Shown: positions 14,657 to 14,657 of the stretch, one piece after another | Numbering within the stretch: the stretch's first letter is position 1 | Layout of the letters: every line of letters begins with the position of its first letter | NCBI RefSeq assembly: GCF_002847825.1 | Contig: NZ_PKIZ01000029.1 | Location: forward strand, 1-14,657 | Direction: 5' to 3' | Length of the DNA: 14,657 bases | Source of the DNA: Kytococcus schroeteri | Lineage (GTDB): Bacteria; Actinomycetota; Actinomycetes; Actinomycetales; Dermatophilaceae | Position numbers and translations under genes: made by a program | The notes under the pieces: model-generated | Told to the model about the DNA's origin: nothing | Database searches by the model: none | Seen by the model: the letters and a program-made list of their open reading frames with translations, nothing else

Positions 14657-14657
14657 G
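14578..14657 (-). mobile_element. 3' end of an IS481-family insertion sequence (right copy, cut by window edge)
   Basis: All 80 bases are the exact reverse complement of 4-83. The terminus is TGTGATGTCC. The element points leftward, so its transposase reads toward the VTT-domain gene. Confidence 0.88.

Noticed and set aside
1..14657. Composite transposon bounded by two IS481 copies
   Set aside because: The contents are core genes (tRNAs, HU, cysK/cysE, LCP) with uniform composition, and the IS copies have different target hexamers. Nothing suggests joint mobility.

Overview
The window is a GC-rich (about 70% by eye) chromosomal segment from an actinobacterium, most likely of the Micrococcales. 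The evidence is a DUF222/13E12-type HNH protein, an HU protein of the IPG..ARTGRNP type, a membrane-bound heterodisulfide-reductase-like Fe-S protein of the mycobacterial Rv0338c kind, an actinobacterial YtxH-type small protein, and TGA as the stop codon of every complete gene. I cannot name a species.

Both ends are the same 80-bp sequence in inverted orientation: the 3' end of an IS481-family insertion sequence, whose transposase reads inward from each side. Each copy abuts a different NCTAGN hexamer (CCTAGG on the left, GCTAGC on the right), the known target type of IS481 elements, and in each the TAG of the hexamer serves as the transposase stop codon. The sequence probably stops here because a short-read assembly broke at the repeated IS.

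Layout: (1) 2-88, transposase tail. (2) 89-2851, an osmoprotectant (glycine betaine/choline-type) ABC transporter operon with overlapping genes: a proV remnant lacking its ATPase domain, two permeases and a lipoprotein binding protein. (3) 2949-4511, a DUF222/HNH protein, ending in a convergent hairpin. (4) 4627-8532, reverse strand, a 1301-residue Fe-S oxidoreductase with an unusual C-terminal third carrying five copies of an RIG...LRLGWA motif in disordered Ala/Pro/Glu-rich linkers. (5) 8635-10148, the cysteine synthesis pair cysK-cysE, then a strong hairpin. (6) 10287-11058, reverse strand, a YtxH-like membrane protein and HU. (7) 11280-11810, tRNA-Ser(UGA) and a cold-shock protein. (8) 11929-13410, reverse strand, an LCP-family cell-wall ligase. 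(9) 13603-13944, tRNA-Ser(GCU) and, on the reverse strand, tRNA-Arg(ACG). (10) 14037-14507, reverse strand, a small VTT/DedA-like membrane protein just downstream of the right IS copy.

Most of the content is housekeeping. The best leads are the IS junction inside proV (its in-frame amber codon sits where homologues usually carry Gln), the repeat tail of the Fe-S protein, the rarity of CTAG in the window, and an inverted repeat that overlaps the 5' end of tRNA-Ser(GCU). I did not find a convincing new defence or mobile system. No stretch longer than about 300 bases lacks a gene.
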